Below, piece after piece: positions 23,651-37,223 of a DNA stretch of 64,000 nucleotides. The notes under the pieces were generated by a model. It worked only from the letters and a program-made list of their open reading frames with translations. It was not told the origin of the DNA and made no database searches. Source of the stretch: Flabesymbios commensalis (taxonomy: Eukaryota > Annelida > Polychaeta > Terebellida > Flabelligeridae); the NCBI GenBank assembly GCA_964017125.1, contig OZ024908.1, positions 65,573,993-65,637,992 of the forward strand, read 5' to 3'. The position numbers and the translations under genes were made by a program. How positions within the stretch are numbered: position 1 is the stretch's first letter; each line of letters starts with the position of its first letter.

Positions 23651-23882
23651 TTAACCCTTGTCCTGCTGGGTGAATTTATTTTAATTTTCAACCACTTGAG
23701 ATTGGGTCTCGCTACCGCGATCCACAACCTCAAGTGGTTGAAAATTACTTGTTTTAAAAAAATGTTTTACTTTTGCAAATTGTGATGTTAAAACAGTCAT
23801 TTTATTCCCAATAACAGTGACCTTATCGGCTAGTAAAATTGCTTAAATTAAACGACTATTGTCGTGATTAGCGGACAAAGGG
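23651..23882 (+). mobile_element. MITE family H, copy 3
   Basis: Left end TTAACCCTTGTCCTGCTGG, right end 'gcggacaaaggg' (its TTAA is lost). The internal hairpin CAACCACTTGAGATTGGG ... CCACAACCTCAAGTGGTTG spans about 23689-23745. Confidence 0.88.
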
Positions 23883-23999
23883 TGTATCATGTTGCAATAT
23901 AATAATTAACTTGTTAACTATTCCTTAAAAAAGTGTCACATGCAGAGTGATGACTATAATTAATACTGTTCTCATACTCGGTCTTCCAACATACATAAC

Positions 24000-24048
24000 C
24001 CATCAGACACAATACGTTGAATCAATGTTTGTTTAACGTTAATTCGTT
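24000..24048. mobile_element. Half of a 110-bp palindromic element
   Basis: 'cccatcagacacaatacgtt' followed by 'gaatcaatgtttgtttaacg' matches the left half of the family; the right half is absent. Confidence 0.5.
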
Positions 24049-24199
24049 AATCCTTAAATTTCTTCCTCTTTTTTTCTTATTTTTTTTTGCTCAATCAGTC
24101 TTTTTATTGTTAAACCACATTCTTCTTCTATTCTCTGATTTCTATCTTTAGAATGTCTCTGCCTCTTTCATTCCTTTTTTGTATCACTTTTGTCATTAT

Positions 24200-24350
24200 T
24201 TTAATTTAATTTAAATTTTTAACCAATTGATGTTTTGGCGAAACACAACCAGTTGAAAATTGCCCATATTTGTTTAATTTGGGACCAATTGATCGACTGA
24301 TAAAACAGCTAAAAAACAACAATAGTTGTGATCAACAGGATAACGGCTAC
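24200..24350 (+). mobile_element. MITE family H, diverged copy
   Basis: 'aaccaattgatgttttggcg ... acaaccagttgaaaattg' is a worn version of the H hairpin. The right side 'aacaatagttgtgatcaaca' parallels 'actattgtcgtgattagcgg' of copy 3. Confidence 0.5.
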
Positions 24351-25969
24351 GAACGGAAGGAACGTCTACATTTTCGCCGGTTGCATTATGCGTTCGTTTA
24401 TATTATAACACTTTGCACGTTTTGACGGGACGGGATCATGGATGTAGTGAAAAAAGCTGCATGTACGTTTGTCACGTCAAAGATATTAGGTTTTAAGCCC
24501 GTTCAAAGAAGAGACATGTTTATTTCTCACCCACACGTAAAGATTCAGTATTTAAGGGTAGCCTCTACGAACCCTCTTATTTTCTTATTTAGTTTTAGCA
24601 TTTTATTTCCTATATCGTTCTTCTTTTCATTCATTCATTCCTCGTTTTCTTTTTTCTTTGTTTGATTGATTAGTACTACAAATGACATTAAAATAAACTG
24701 ACATGTTAAACAGACTAAAACATAAATCTGACAACAAATAATCTTTTGGTCTGGAGGGCTGGTAAAAAGTATGATGAATAATTCAAAATCATATTTCTAA
24801 TTTGTCTTGATATAAGTGCGCAGTATGGTGGCAATTTACCGCATCCTAATGCACATTTTGAGGTGGTGCTTTAATCCTCCATTCCCGGGACAAACATTTA
24901 CTTTCCCTTCAATCAGTCATGTTCTTTTTTCACGCTTTCCCTGGCAATTACAAAATGCCATGATTAATCATGGCGCCTGTAAACCAAGTCTAGAGATAAG
25001 GACTTGCAATCAATTGGCACAGACGCTCCACCGAATAATAATACCGAACGTTCTGTGAAGGTGAAAGACAATATATGCTTACCTGTAAAGTAAACAGATA
25101 CTGCCCGTTGCCTTTGCACAGCACTGGACGCTGACGTGCAATTAGCAAAGAAATCTGACCGGCGCGTTAATGATCCTTTGCCCGATATCTTCCTTTGTGA
25201 CCGGTGTAATTGGGGATTTCCTGTGCGTTGTTCAATCCACCTGCCCACCTAGTTCCACAAAGCAAAAAGACAGTAACGACTCACTGGAAAGGTAATCCGT
25301 TACCGCGTGATGATTTTTCGCAGCAGCCCCCTCAGATTCAGGTGTTGCTGACGTATACAAATGGAACGTCATTTGCTATAACACCAATGGACATGGACCA
25401 TTTCATTGTCTGCGCATTTCTTGTATTCGTGTTTCTTATAGGAACGTCATCCCCTGTCTGCACAGCTTTAATTGAACGCTGATTCAAAGTCAATTACGCT
25501 CATATATATAATGGCAATGCAACGCATTGTGCGATCACGGCAAACGCAAAACATTTGTAGGGCTTATAACATTCTGCACAACTATATAACAATATTTGTA
25601 TAGCAATAATTGTATAACATTTTGTAGTTGTACAAATGTTATACAAATATTTTCTGTTTACTTGGATATATGATCTGCTACTGGGGAAAAGATGTACAAA
25701 TATTAAGTCAGAGAACCACATGGATTAGCTATTGTCTTCTTCTCACTCCCAGCTGTTAACGATGCCACTCGGGTATCAGGTGATGACCACGTCCGTGTGG
25801 TTTATACAGCTAACATGTGTCCATTGTCTGAAATATTTAACGCTACACGGACGGAAATGTGGAATCTTATATTGGTCGTAGGGCAAAAATGTTGATATTC
25901 TGAGAAATGTATATGCATAATTATATGCACAATAAAATTGGACGTTTTTTCCTGTCGGTAAATTTGCTC
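24351..25969. other. Unique sequence; possible minus-strand splice donor at ~25083
   Basis: No recognisable coding exon. On the minus strand, 'tttactttacag|gtaagcatat' (junction near 25083) is a strong donor-like site following an open frame (24964-25248). That alone is weak support for a host exon. 25560-25650 contains 'ttgtataacattt'-type inverted bits reminiscent of the 50757 hairpin. Confidence 0.3.
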
Positions 25970-26065
25970 GTCCACGTGGGTTCTATTTAACCGTGCATTG
26001 TTCGCAGACGGTGGATCATTAACATTAAAGTAACATTGGTTCAGTGTATCGTTCCCCTGCCTGTT
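25970..26065. mobile_element. 110-bp palindromic element, degenerate copy
   Basis: Centre 'cattgttcgcagacggtgg' with 'acattaaagtaacattggtt' to the right matches the family's right half; the left half is poorly kept. Confidence 0.6.
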
Positions 26066-26346
26066 CAGGTTTCTAGAATATGCGCCACCGTCACGAATGC
26101 CAGCAATCGCTGTCGTTTATTTTCCAACAAAATAAAAAAATCCTAACATTGCAGCACTCACCATAGAGCGTGGCCCAGAATTAATCCCGTACATGTAGGA
26201 AGACTTGTCAACCGAGGCCAACTTTGCTGAATCGTACACAGTTTGGCCCAGCTCTCTTTTACGAACGGCTTTCACCATGTCACATTTCAAATGTTTTAAA
26301 ACTTTCCAATTAACCTTCCAGTTAATACCTCATTCATATGATCGCC

Positions 26347-26745
26347 TGTTGTGCCGACAAATGTCACAATCCCACTAAATGTCACAGCCCCCGACAAATG
26401 GCACAATAGCTCTCGACAAATGTCACAGCCAACGCCAAATGTCACAAAACTGCCTCGACAAATGTCACAGCCAACGACAAATGTCACAACTTTGCCTCGA
26501 CAAATGTCACAGCCAATGACAAATGTCACAACTTTGCCCCGACAAATGGCACAGCCAACGACAAATGTCACAACTTTGCCTCGACAAATGTCACAGCCAA
26601 CGACAAATGTCACAACTCTGCCAACTTTGCTTCGACAAATGGCACAGCCAACGACAAATGCCACAACTTTGCCTCGACAAATGTCACAGCCAACGACAAA
26701 TGTCACAACATTACCATGATTACCAACGACGAATGTCACAACCTC
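26347..26745 (+). repeat. 42-bp minisatellite, FB2 left arm
   Basis: About nine units of 42 bp: ACAACTTTGCCTCGACAAAT then 'gtcacagccaacgacaaatgtc'. Each unit contains two CGACAAATGTCACA near-repeats. Because 42 is divisible by three, all frames stay open on both strands, giving long but meaningless open frames. Confidence 0.95.
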
Positions 26746-27039
26746 CTGACAAATGTCAGTCGTCATATCACTTGGACAGGCTGAGTCACTCATTCTTTGG
26801 TCTGATGTGGAATACTATGCTTGGTCCGAGACCCATAATATCTTTAATGGAGTTTTTGAAGATCTTTTATTTTTTTATCTACTGATTTTTTTTAAAAAAA
26901 TGGTTTGCGTTATATTCTTATGTATTTGTTGCAGCATTTTGTTGCATAACGTAATAGTTTTACAAAAGACGCACTGGTCCGGCTTTTTATGTGTGTATAT
27001 ATAAGCGAGCAAACAAATAAAGAACTACGCGAATGAAAT

Positions 27040-27285
27040 TGATTAATAAATGAATGAATGAAAGCATGAAGGAAGGAAATAATGAATAAGTAAAAGTTTG
27101 AATGAATGAATGAATGAATGAATGAATGAATGAATGAATGAATAAATGAATGAATGAATGAATGAATGAATGAATGAATGAATGAATGAACGAGTAAATA
27201 ATGAATAAATGAATAAATGAATAAATGAATGAATGAATGAATGAATGAATGAATGAATGAATGAATGAATGAATGAATATAGGTA
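27040..27285 (+). repeat. (AATG)n microsatellite, FB2 left arm
   Basis: Tetranucleotide AATG with AATA interruptions. It is the mirror of the (ATTC)n block in the right arm. Confidence 0.97.
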
Positions 27286-27439
27286 TCATATTAGTCTGAA
27301 ATAAATATATATCTTACTACCGTCTTTTATGCATTGTTCTGGATTGAAACATGCATACATGGGCAAAGATGTTTTCCCATAAATACAAATCTAATTCACT
27401 TTATCCCGGTTCTCGACTTTTTTTTATCACACACTGGAT

Positions 27440-27840
27440 GTTATGGTGTCCAAAATCTCGCTCTTTTGCATCGTCCGTTCGTAGTTTCGCATCACCCTTT
27501 CATTATTTCGCAATCTCGTTGTTTCGTAGTCTCGTCGTTTCGCATCGCCCTGTCGTTGTTCGCATCGCTCTTTCGTTGTTTCGCAGTCCCGCACTTCCGC
27601 CCATTCGTTGTTGTTTCGCTTCGCCCTTTCGCAGTTTCGCATCACACTTTTGTGGTTTTGCATGGCCCTTTTGTTATTTTGTCATCTCGTTGTTTCGCAA
27701 TATCGCTCTTTTTGTTTCGTAGTTTCGTTGTTTCGCCCTTTCGTCGTTTCGAAGATTTGTTGTTTCGTATTTTCGTTTTTTCTACTTTCGTACTTTCTTT
27801 GTTTCGCACTTTTTTTGTTTAGAACTTTTTTTGTTTCGTA
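27440..27840 (+). repeat. TCGTTGTTTCGCA short-unit array
   Basis: Irregular ~15-bp units around TCGTTGTTTCGCATC. A short inverted version ('gaaacaacgaaagtgcgata') occurs at about 28201, and no equal array is seen in the right arm, so the two arms have diverged by local expansion. Confidence 0.9.
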
Positions 27841-28200
27841 CTCTGATGTGATGATTAACGCTACTGTCTGTCATGCTGGGATTGACGTTTTAAGCAGAGA
27901 TTCTGGTGTGATGGTTAACGCTACCTTCTGTCACGCCGGGATCCACTGTCCAGCATGGACCATTATGTGATGATTAACGCTTCTGTACGTCACGCCGTAG
28001 CCCGGGTAAAGAGGTTAACGCTGCCGATCATAACGTCGGAGCCCTGGTGAAGAGGTTAGCGCTACCGTGCATTACGCCAGAGCTCTGGTGAAGAGGTTAA
28101 GACTGCTGTCTATCAAGCTGGAGCTCGGGTGAAGTGGTTGACGCTGCCTTCTTTCACGTCGTAACCTTGGTAAAGAGGCTAACGCTGCCGTCCATCACAA
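27840..28200 (+). repeat. ~50-bp GATTAACGCTACC array, FB2 left arm
   Basis: About seven units with the core GTTAACGCTACCGTC followed by 'atcacgccggagcccnggtgaagag'. The mirrored array is at 30290-30630. Confidence 0.9.
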
Positions 28201-30289
28201 TGAAACAACGAAAGTGCGATACAAGGAAAGTACCAAACAGCGAAATAAGATGTTATTTTTCCATTTCTAGGTTATGTGTTACTGGCTTTTTTGGAAATTA
28301 TATTAACGCATTTGGTAACTAATAAGTGGCACAAGTTTTCACATAATATATATTTTTTTAGGATTTCGGGGTAAGAGGAATCCAAATATGATGTTATTTT
28401 GACATATAGTTTCTTAGGGTCAAATAATTCATTTATTGAGCGTATTTAACACTAAGATTTAAAGAAAGTCACAATCCAAGATGGGGCCAAACATGGCCGT
28501 CACATACAGGCTATGGTGGTTCATAGCTTCAGACATAGGCTACTAAAGATGTGATTTAGTGTCTAACATATGATTTTCAGGGATTAAAAAAATTGTGATG
28601 TGTATTTAACAAGCGAAGATGACGTCCAATATTACCGCCACAAACATCCTATCTTGGCTCATAACTTCGAACATATGATTCCTTTAAGCAGGTTGTCTCA
28701 GAACTTAGCCTGATAGGTCGCTTGTAGATCAATTATCGTCACATAAATGATACAACACAGAATTTGGTATGGTCAACCGTTTCAAACCTATTACTATCAA
28801 TATTGGAAGGGGTACTACCAGAAAAAACACACACTTTCCTTCTTTGATTATATGTATGAATCCAAAACGACAGTGTCTGCTAGGTTTAGCTTATAAAATT
28901 TGACACAATAGTCATATAATTCAATGTATTACATCATGTGTGTCTAATCTGAATACGCCAATGTCAATGAAATGGTTTCAGTGCCATCTTGAGATAAAAA
29001 AAACAAGATCGCTGCCAATAACCACAGTGAAGATGATATATTTTGACCACCAAATAGTTATCCTAGAAGCTATGTCTAATTTTAAACTAATTTAATTACG
29101 TATATTTTATTGAAATGTTTATATAGTTTAAATGTATAGCTCTAATGTGTCAATGTGAACAAATGTGTCAATGTGATCACTAACAAGATGGCTGTCTAAA
29201 ATTACCTTGAAAATGTTGTATTCTCATATTTTTGTGACTACTACTAATTTTCATGGTTGAAATAATTATCTTATAATCTAATTCAATACACCATTTTAGA
29301 TTTATTTGAATAGGTTAATTTTATTAATTTATTCTAGTTTAACTTTACATTTCGAGTTTACTTAAAGATCAAAGTATATGTGCCAAGTTAAACCTAGAGG
29401 TAAAAAACAATATGGATGTTGATAACCAGAATAAACATCGATTACCATGGCCACCATCAAGGGTATGACATAGTAATCCTAGATTCTAATGCACTACTCC
29501 ATTTTGGTCTACCAGGTAAGTTGATGACATTGATTTTAATAAAATTATTATCTAATGGCCATGCCAGAGGTAGCAATTTTATGGTTGCAATTATTTCACC
29601 AGCACCATCATGAATTTTAAACCAGGCGTGGCTGTGGGTAAGGTGTCATGCGGAAGGAAAATTTATATCACTGTTATTTTCACATAGCTGGACTACTCAG
29701 GGACCAGAACCAACCTGTTGATCAGGTAACTGCCGCTGCTTTACTGAAATATGGCCATATTATTATTACCTATGTGCGATTTTGGTCCGATTTTAAGAAA
29801 TCGGCGTATTACATACACATTTTCGCCCACTGAGTAGTCAAATTTCGAGTTATATCAATATATTTAATATGAATAGAGAGCTTTCACACAGGCTTTCACA
29901 TGGATGTAACATAGTGTGTGTCCGATCAATGAAAAATGCACAATGGAGCCTTTAAAACTTATTTTTACCTATTTTTCATACTTTTTCAGTATAGTCAAAA
30001 TACCTCTCTCTCAGCCAGTTTTTGTATGGTATAAATGTTTAGTTTTAATTCAAACATGTTCTAGAACTATTGCTAACTTAAAATAAACCCATTTGGAATA
30101 AAAAATAATGAGTTATGTGAACAAATTACTCGCTTTTTTGGTTAGACGTAAAATGTGCTCGCTTTTCTTCAGGCTCCGGAAAATTGACAGTATCTCACAT
30201 TACTTCCCACTGAGCCAAATTTTGAGCCATATCAAGTTACAATAGTCATAGAACATGTTTGAATCAAAACTCAATATGTATTATACCTT
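28201..30289. other. FB2 core, no gene
   Basis: AT-rich with recurring 'aagatgg...' and 'aacatatgatt' motifs hinting at very old ~150-bp repetition (28430-28700). No open frame resembles a transposase. Confidence 0.6.
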
Positions 30290-30630
30290 AACCTCTTCAC
30301 CAAGGCCCTGGCGTGATGGACGGTAGCGCTGACCACTTCACTAGGGCTCCCGTTTGAAGAACGGAAGCGTTAATCAGGGCTCCGGCGTGATGGACGGTAG
30401 CGTTAACCTCTTCACCCGGGCTTCCGTGTGAAGGACAGCAACGTTAATCATCACACCATAGTCTACGCTGGACAGTGAATCCCGGCGTGACAGACGGTAG
30501 CGTTAACCATCACAACAGGTTCTCTGCTAAAAAGGCAATCTCGTCGTGACAGACGGTAGCGTTAACCATCACATCAGGGTTCCTGCTGAAAAGTGAATCC
30601 CGGCGTGACAGACGTAGGATTAACCAATAA
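30290..30630 (-). repeat. ~50-bp array, FB2 right arm
   Basis: Reverse-complement counterpart of 27840-28200 (GACGGTAGCGTTAACC core), about seven units. The 'ctacgctggacagtgaatcc' unit mirrors 'ggatccactgtccagcatgg' on the left. Confidence 0.9.
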
Positions 30631-31149
30631 TAGATTTTTGAGAGGTGTTAGATTATAAAATGTGTGTTATATATAAACGTAGCTTAGTAACCAAAGGGTT
30701 TATATATTTAAAATCCTGCTATATCTCGAACATGGTAATACAATATCATCGTATTTATTTGTAAGCAAAACCCACACATCTGTCATTTTCACATAAAAAC
30801 GGTGGTTAATGTATTTTGCTTTCAGGGGATAAAGGGTCAAAACAGAGATTGGCGAACAGTATTTTTTAATTCAGGACACCCACATTAGGTTAATAAAGGG
30901 AATCCTGACCTCACGATTAAGTAATTTAATAAAGAGTTAACCATTTATTTTCAATGTCTTATTATGTTGATTATATTGTGTTTATTTTCATCAATAGAAG
31001 GACAATATTTGGATTACAGGGCTGAAAGTGTTTAATAAAAATATACAACCTACAACATAACATTGATAATAATTTATTACACATTTTGTGATTTGTGAAT
31101 TTGTGAAAGTTCTAAAATAGTAAGGGCTAACTCTATTAAATAATAAAAC

Positions 31150-31870
<721 letters not shown>

Positions 31871-32109
31871 TTTGCGTAATGCTTTATTCGCTTGAACATT
31901 ACATAAGCCGGTCAGTGCGTATGTTGTAAAACGATTATGTTATGCAACAAATAGGCCTACATGCGAATATGCAACAAGCTAATTTTTGAAAAAGAAATCA
32001 GGCTATGAAATAATTCAAGGTATTGAAAACTCAAATAAACATATTATGGGTCTCGGACCAAGTATAGTAATCTACATCCGACCAATGAAAGAGTGACTGT
32101 CCAAGTGAT

Positions 32110-32480
32110 ATGACGACTGAAATTTGTTGGAAGTTTGTGACATTTTTCGTTGGTAATCATGGTAATGTTGTGACATTTGTCGTTGGCTGTGCCATTTGTC
32201 GAGGCAAAGTTGTGACATTTGACGTTGGCTGTAACATTTTTCGAGGCAAAGTTGTGATATTTGTCGTTGACTGTGACATTTGCCCAGCCTAAGTTGTGAC
32301 ATTTGTCGTTGGCTGTGACATTTGTCGAGGCAAAGTTGTGACATTTGTCGTCGGCTGTGACATTTGTCGAGGCAGTGTTGTGACATTCGTCGTTAGCTGT
32401 GACATTTGTCGAGGGCTGTTGTGACATGTGTGTCGGGGGCTGTGACATTTAGTGGGATTGTGACATTTGTCGGCACAACA
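32110..32480 (-). repeat. 42-bp minisatellite, FB2 right arm
   Basis: Reverse complement of the 26347-26745 array: CGACAAATGTCACAG units read on the minus strand, about eight units, ending in the element terminus. Confidence 0.94.
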
Positions 32481-32486
32481 ATCGCC

Positions 32487-33422
32487 GGTGTTGATCGACT
32501 ATCACCGACGATCGCAAACATTCTCCACTAGAGGGAGGCTGACAACTCTAGGCTTGAGACCGATTGGCGACTGAGACGAATGGCGATTGTCTGATTCTGC
32601 TCTCCGTCTTAATTTAATCTGTAGTTGACTAGTGTCTAAGAAAAAAATACGAAATTACGGTCTTATTTTATACTGCATAAAGACTAATTGGAGAACTTTT
32701 TGTCAGCCTCAGCGACCCCCTACTCAATCTGACAAATTGGGTTTCAATAATGCATGATGTCGGACGACTGACAACCGACAATGTAACGACACAGATTCAA
32801 TAAGAAGACGACTGACTAACGAAATACTAAGGATTACGTCTGATGGGCGTTCATTGTATTCTTAGCGCGTTCTTAGTATGTTTACTGCGATTTTATAACG
32901 CCATAATTGCGTTTGACTTGCGTGCCCGCAGTCCTATGGTAAACCTGGAAACAGAACGTATATGAAATTCTCAACCGATCCCACTGATTTGATCAGACTG
33001 ACTCATCACTCGTTGTTTAAAAAAAAATATCGGCGTCGTTTGGCGCTCTATCACGAGCTTCTTGTACCTTTGAATCTCTATAACGTTGCATGCTGCGTTT
33101 CTAATACGAGGTACACGTAATATGATTATTATCAGGATTCCCCATTCTACGGATTTACCATTGGTGTATTTTCTTATGATTTAAAAGTCCACGGACGGAT
33201 TTTTGTTATTAGGTCAATGCTAGATATTTGAATATCTTTTTACATTTACGTAAAATATTCCGTTACAAATTATGCCGTGAAGGGTAAATATACATGGTTA
33301 TTGTTTGAATTGGGGGGGGGGGGGGGCATCTGATCATAAACACAACGCACCCGGTCAGACGTGGCAAAAGTTAAAATGCGCCTTCTAAATAATGAAAGGG
33401 CAGTATACAGTATAAATAATGT
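32487..33422. other. Unique sequence, poly-G near 33310, no gene seen
   Basis: No repeat matched elsewhere, apart from a G run at 33312-33326. Short GATCG/CGATC-rich inverted bits occur near 32490-32520. Confidence 0.45.
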
Positions 33423-33640
33423 TTAAAGCGACACAATAAATCGGTAATTATATTTTGGCTTCTTAATATCACCATAATTATGATGTCCATAGACTATAAC
33501 TTTTTATTGTGTTTCGCATTTATAAAGACAAAATTCCCGATTTCTTATGTTTAAAAGCACATTTCGGTCCCAACAACTGCGTCTGAAATGGCTAATAAAA
33601 CGTATTAAAAACGGCTATTGTCGCGATTAGCGGTGTAATG
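33423..33640 (+). mobile_element. Family R left-end fragment joined to family H fragment
   Basis: TTAAAGCGACACAATAAATC through 'tattttggcttcttaatatc' and 'gtccatagact' matches the left end of MITE R up to about 33560. Then 'aaacggctattgtcgcgatt' (about 33608) matches the right part of MITE H. Both are truncated at their junction. Confidence 0.65.
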
Positions 33641-33644
33641 GTTA

Positions 33645-35765
33645 TGGGGCATGGGCCAAAACCACCTACCGTGCACTCCCCCCCCCCCCTCACCCCAAAG
33701 CTCACCCACGCCAATTTTTTTAAACCTTGATATGTCTAAAACATGAAATGATTATGTTAACAGCAAAAAATTGAGGATAAACTTTATATTTTGACCCCTT
33801 ATAGGGGATACCCCAGAACCTGTCTAAAATTAGACATTTTTTTGCTACAAATACGTTGAAACATGTTTTTTAATTACAAAATAATCAAAACTGACAGCAA
33901 AACAAGCTACATGTAGTTAACAGTCATGGTAAATGAAAATGACTTAAAAAAACATAATTATTCGCCATATCTATATTTAAATTATGTTTTCTGAACCCTG
34001 TTGTGTATTTGCTTAAAACTTCGTGTGATTTAGATTTGTACATGGCATATATATATTTAAATGAGAGAATATTGCAGCCTTTTTATGAAAATGTGTGTAT
34101 TTAGCCTGGGCTGAAATATAAAACATTGAACTTTGCTCGACATTTGAGTGCAAATTTTTTTTGCGCTTTTTTTACATAATTTGGGTATGCTGAATTCAAA
34201 TATGTCGGTTAACACTCTCAGTTGTCCTTCACCTTCAAACAAGCAAAACAAAAAATGGACGCCACAACCACATCTGTTCTATATTTGTTACATATTATTG
34301 CACGATTTCCGGTTTCTGCATGATTTAGAGTTGATAAATTTATGACTCGTGGTTTTCGACCAAAATAATCTATATTTGACCTTCAAGTTCAAAATGGTTA
34401 CCGCCAACACACAAATAAAAACTGTTTTTATGCACGTGAACTAACTATATTATCATAAACAACATTTGTTTAATGGAAAACTTTAAAATAGACTACGTAA
34501 TACGGCAGATTAGGTTGCAAGGCATTCGGAACTGTATTTAATCACAGTATATTCTAACATGCTTTTCTTAGTATTTAAAATGACGTCATTATTTCCATAG
34601 TAAATATGTAAAATGGCGTCCATCTTGGATTTTGCGATAAGCTATAGGTCAGACGATAAACAATAAACATCAGCCAATTTCATTTGGGCCCACAAGTCAT
34701 ACAAATTAAAAAAAAATGTTCAATTTACATTTTGATAGTCTTTTTGTTTCTTGTTCATTTTTTTGCTTTTTTTCCATTTAAATTTACTCGTCAGTAACTT
34801 TTATTTCTGATCCACTAAGTTAACAGAAATAAATCACATAGTATAGTTTTTAGCTGTATACTTTTAGTAGCAGTACATTAAAAAAAAATGACGGACATTT
34901 TGTATTTAAAGTTCATATAAAGGTGTGTTTTTTCCACCGACACTAGAAAAAAAAAATATAATAAAAACCTTGTAGAAAACATCAATTGTGCATTCTTGTG
35001 CGAAAATACGAGGGTTACGAGGGTTTCTTTACATTTTGGCAGCCATTTTGTGTTTTGTTAATTTGAAGGTGAAGGTCACCACATATATAATGTCATCCGA
35101 CAGATTTGAATTCGGCACAAACAAATTATGTAAAAACAAATGGATAAAACATTATACACAGAAATTTCGAGAAAAAATAATGTTTCAGATTTTAGCACAT
35201 GCTAAATACAAATATTTTCATGTAAGGCTTCAATATGTTTTCATTAAAAAAACTATGGGACATTTATAAAGTAAATAACACCCATTTTTAAGCATAAACA
35301 CATCTGGGTTCAGAAAATATAGGCCATATATAGATATGTCCAGTAATTACATGTTCTTAAGTCGTTTTCTTTAACCATGTTGAATCGTTTGTTTTGTTGT
35401 TCATTGTGATTATTTTATAATAAAAAATCATGCTTGAGCGTCAGTGGAGAGATAACTACTTACTATACTGCAATGTGTGATATATCAGAAGGACGAGAAT
35501 TTAATTATCTGTTATATGGTATATTGCAAGTGCAGATTAGTTAACCCGAACATCAACGACCGACGTTTGCGTAGCCCTACCCCTTAATTTTAGACTGTTT
35601 GGGGGTACCCCTCTATAAGGGGTCAAAATATAAAGTTCATCCCTATGTTTTTGGTGTTAACATCTCACTTCATGTTTAAACATATCAAGGTTAAAAAAAA
35701 ACGTTGGTGTGGGTGAGATGAGGGGGTGGGGGTTGCACAGTAGGTGGCTGTAGCCCATGGCCTAT
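33645..35765 (+). mobile_element. Long inverted-repeat element, copy B
   Basis: About 2.1 kb in which most of each ~1-kb half is an imperfect reverse complement of the other. Paired examples: 'gggccaaaaccacctaccgt' (33651) with 'gtaggtggctgtagcccatg' (35741), 'accttgatatgtctaaaaca' (33725) with the inverse near 35675, and 'cagcctttttatgaaaatg' (34075) with the inverse near 35225. The middle (about 34600-34900) is unpaired. No coding content is defensible. Copies: A (4690-6480) and C (59038-61340). Confidence 0.85.
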
Positions 35766-36343
35766 TAGGGATTGTGTGGAGATCTACCTGGCAGATCCTG
35801 ACAGTGTGAAATAGACTTTAGTGTTTTGATTTCCGGGTGTCGGTGTGTCTTGTGAAAGAATCCCTGCAGTTCAGCAGTCTAACATCATCATCCCGATGGC
35901 GTGGGAGAAAGCTATACTAGTAGGCCCTGTCTATCTCCATGATTGTGTGTCTGGGCCCGGGATTGTGTGTAGTTACATATTCTGATTTGTCCTGCTTTTG
36001 ATTCTTACCCATGTGATTATTCAATCATTAGGTGGAGGGGGGGTGGTAACAATGGCCGGTGTGAGCCACACCAATTTTAGGGAATAAGCCACCGATGCCT
36101 ATCTGATACATATCACTTTCACCATATTGTCTTAGAATATTTTTTGTCCCAGAGTTAAACAATCATAAGCCACGTGTTTTTGAAAAAAAGTTACAAATTG
36201 GCAATACATGAGGGAAGATCATTTTCAAGTCCATGTTAAAAAGTATAGAAATATTGTAAATACACATCTTAAAAGACAGATGTATCGGGAAGACAGTGTT
36301 GCTGAATTGAAAATAGTACATGCCGCACAACTTCATCTACATA

Positions 36344-36412
36344 ACAAATGTTAGTGCAATGTTGGTCCACCGTCTGCGACGCTGGTCCAACATTGAACCA
36401 GCTTTGGTATAG
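36344..36412. mobile_element. 110-bp palindromic element, worn copy in duplicated segment
   Basis: GCAATGTTGGTCCACCGTC / GACGCTGGTCCAACATTG halves around CTGCGAC. Its twin is 61947-62013. Confidence 0.7.
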
Positions 36413-36982
36413 TTTGGCAAGTCAGCTGTCATCCCAGTTCATGACATTCGTCATTAAGCAGTTAAGGTATTGAAGGGTGGGGTTTGACTTGATCTAGTCA
36501 CTTCTTGTGGAAATTTACGACGGATAGCAAGGTTGAGGGCACAATCATGATTAATGGGGCTTCATGACAAAGTATGATTGCTTGTTATTCATTACGTGAA
36601 CAGTCACTAGACATTCCAAGTCCTCCCGCTCACTGCTCCACAAGAAAAAATATTTGATTTGGTGTATATAATTGATGATCTAGAATGAACTATATAAAGC
36701 TTTCTAATACAGGGAAGCATGCCCCCGAACCCTTCTAGAGGATATATAGACGAGGCGTTGTGACAGCTGTGGTGTGTAACGCCAAGTTAAAAATGCGAAG
36801 AAATCCCCCCCCCCCCATCAGTCAAAATCCTGATTCCCAGTGCAAGAAATGCATCACCTATTCTTATATTTAATTATAATATATCATTCACAATCACCAT
36901 TTGATTTCAAACATTTGTGAATTGCCACGCGAAAAGGACAGTAAAGTTAATATTTCTAAGAAATCGTGTCCTTCCTGTTCCA

Positions 36983-37223
36983 TTACCCTTTAACCGCCGG
37001 TGTCGCATATATTAGGGTTTTAATTTTTTATTAGCACATTATGTACCACATTTTTAATATGTTAAAGATAAAATGTGACATCAACCAGCAAGATTTAAAA
37101 ATAATTGACCTCCATTTTGTCAAATCTGAATAATTTTCACTTGAAGTTGTGTGTCGCGTCAGCGAGACACAACTTCAAGTGGGTGAAAATTCAAATTAAA
37201 TAACTTAGAGGTTAAAGAGTTAA
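36983..37223 (+). mobile_element. MITE family H in duplicated segment, copy B side
   Basis: Left end 'attaccctttaaccgccgg', right end 'taacttagaggttaaagag' then TTAA. The hairpin CACTTGAAGTTGTGTGTCGC / GACACAACTTCAAGTG spans about 37138-37183. The twin is 62575-62787. Confidence 0.88.

Noticed and set aside
25062-25248. Minus-strand exon ending in CAG|GTAAGC
   Set aside because: One good donor-like site with no recognisable protein, acceptor or second exon; kept only as a remark.
26296-26885. Long open frames on both strands (up to 165 codons) with regular TFVVGCDICRG- or QPTTNVTTLPRQM-type repeats
   Set aside because: They are forced by a 42-bp tandem repeat, which keeps every frame open; the same happens at 32044-32448.
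27334-27970. Overlapping plus-strand frames rich in Phe, Ser and Arg
   Set aside because: Produced by the TCGTTGTTTCGCA short-unit array in the FB2 arm.
34988-35269. 93-codon frame in long inverted-repeat element B
   Set aside because: Not kept open in copies A or C and lies in a self-complementary noncoding arm.
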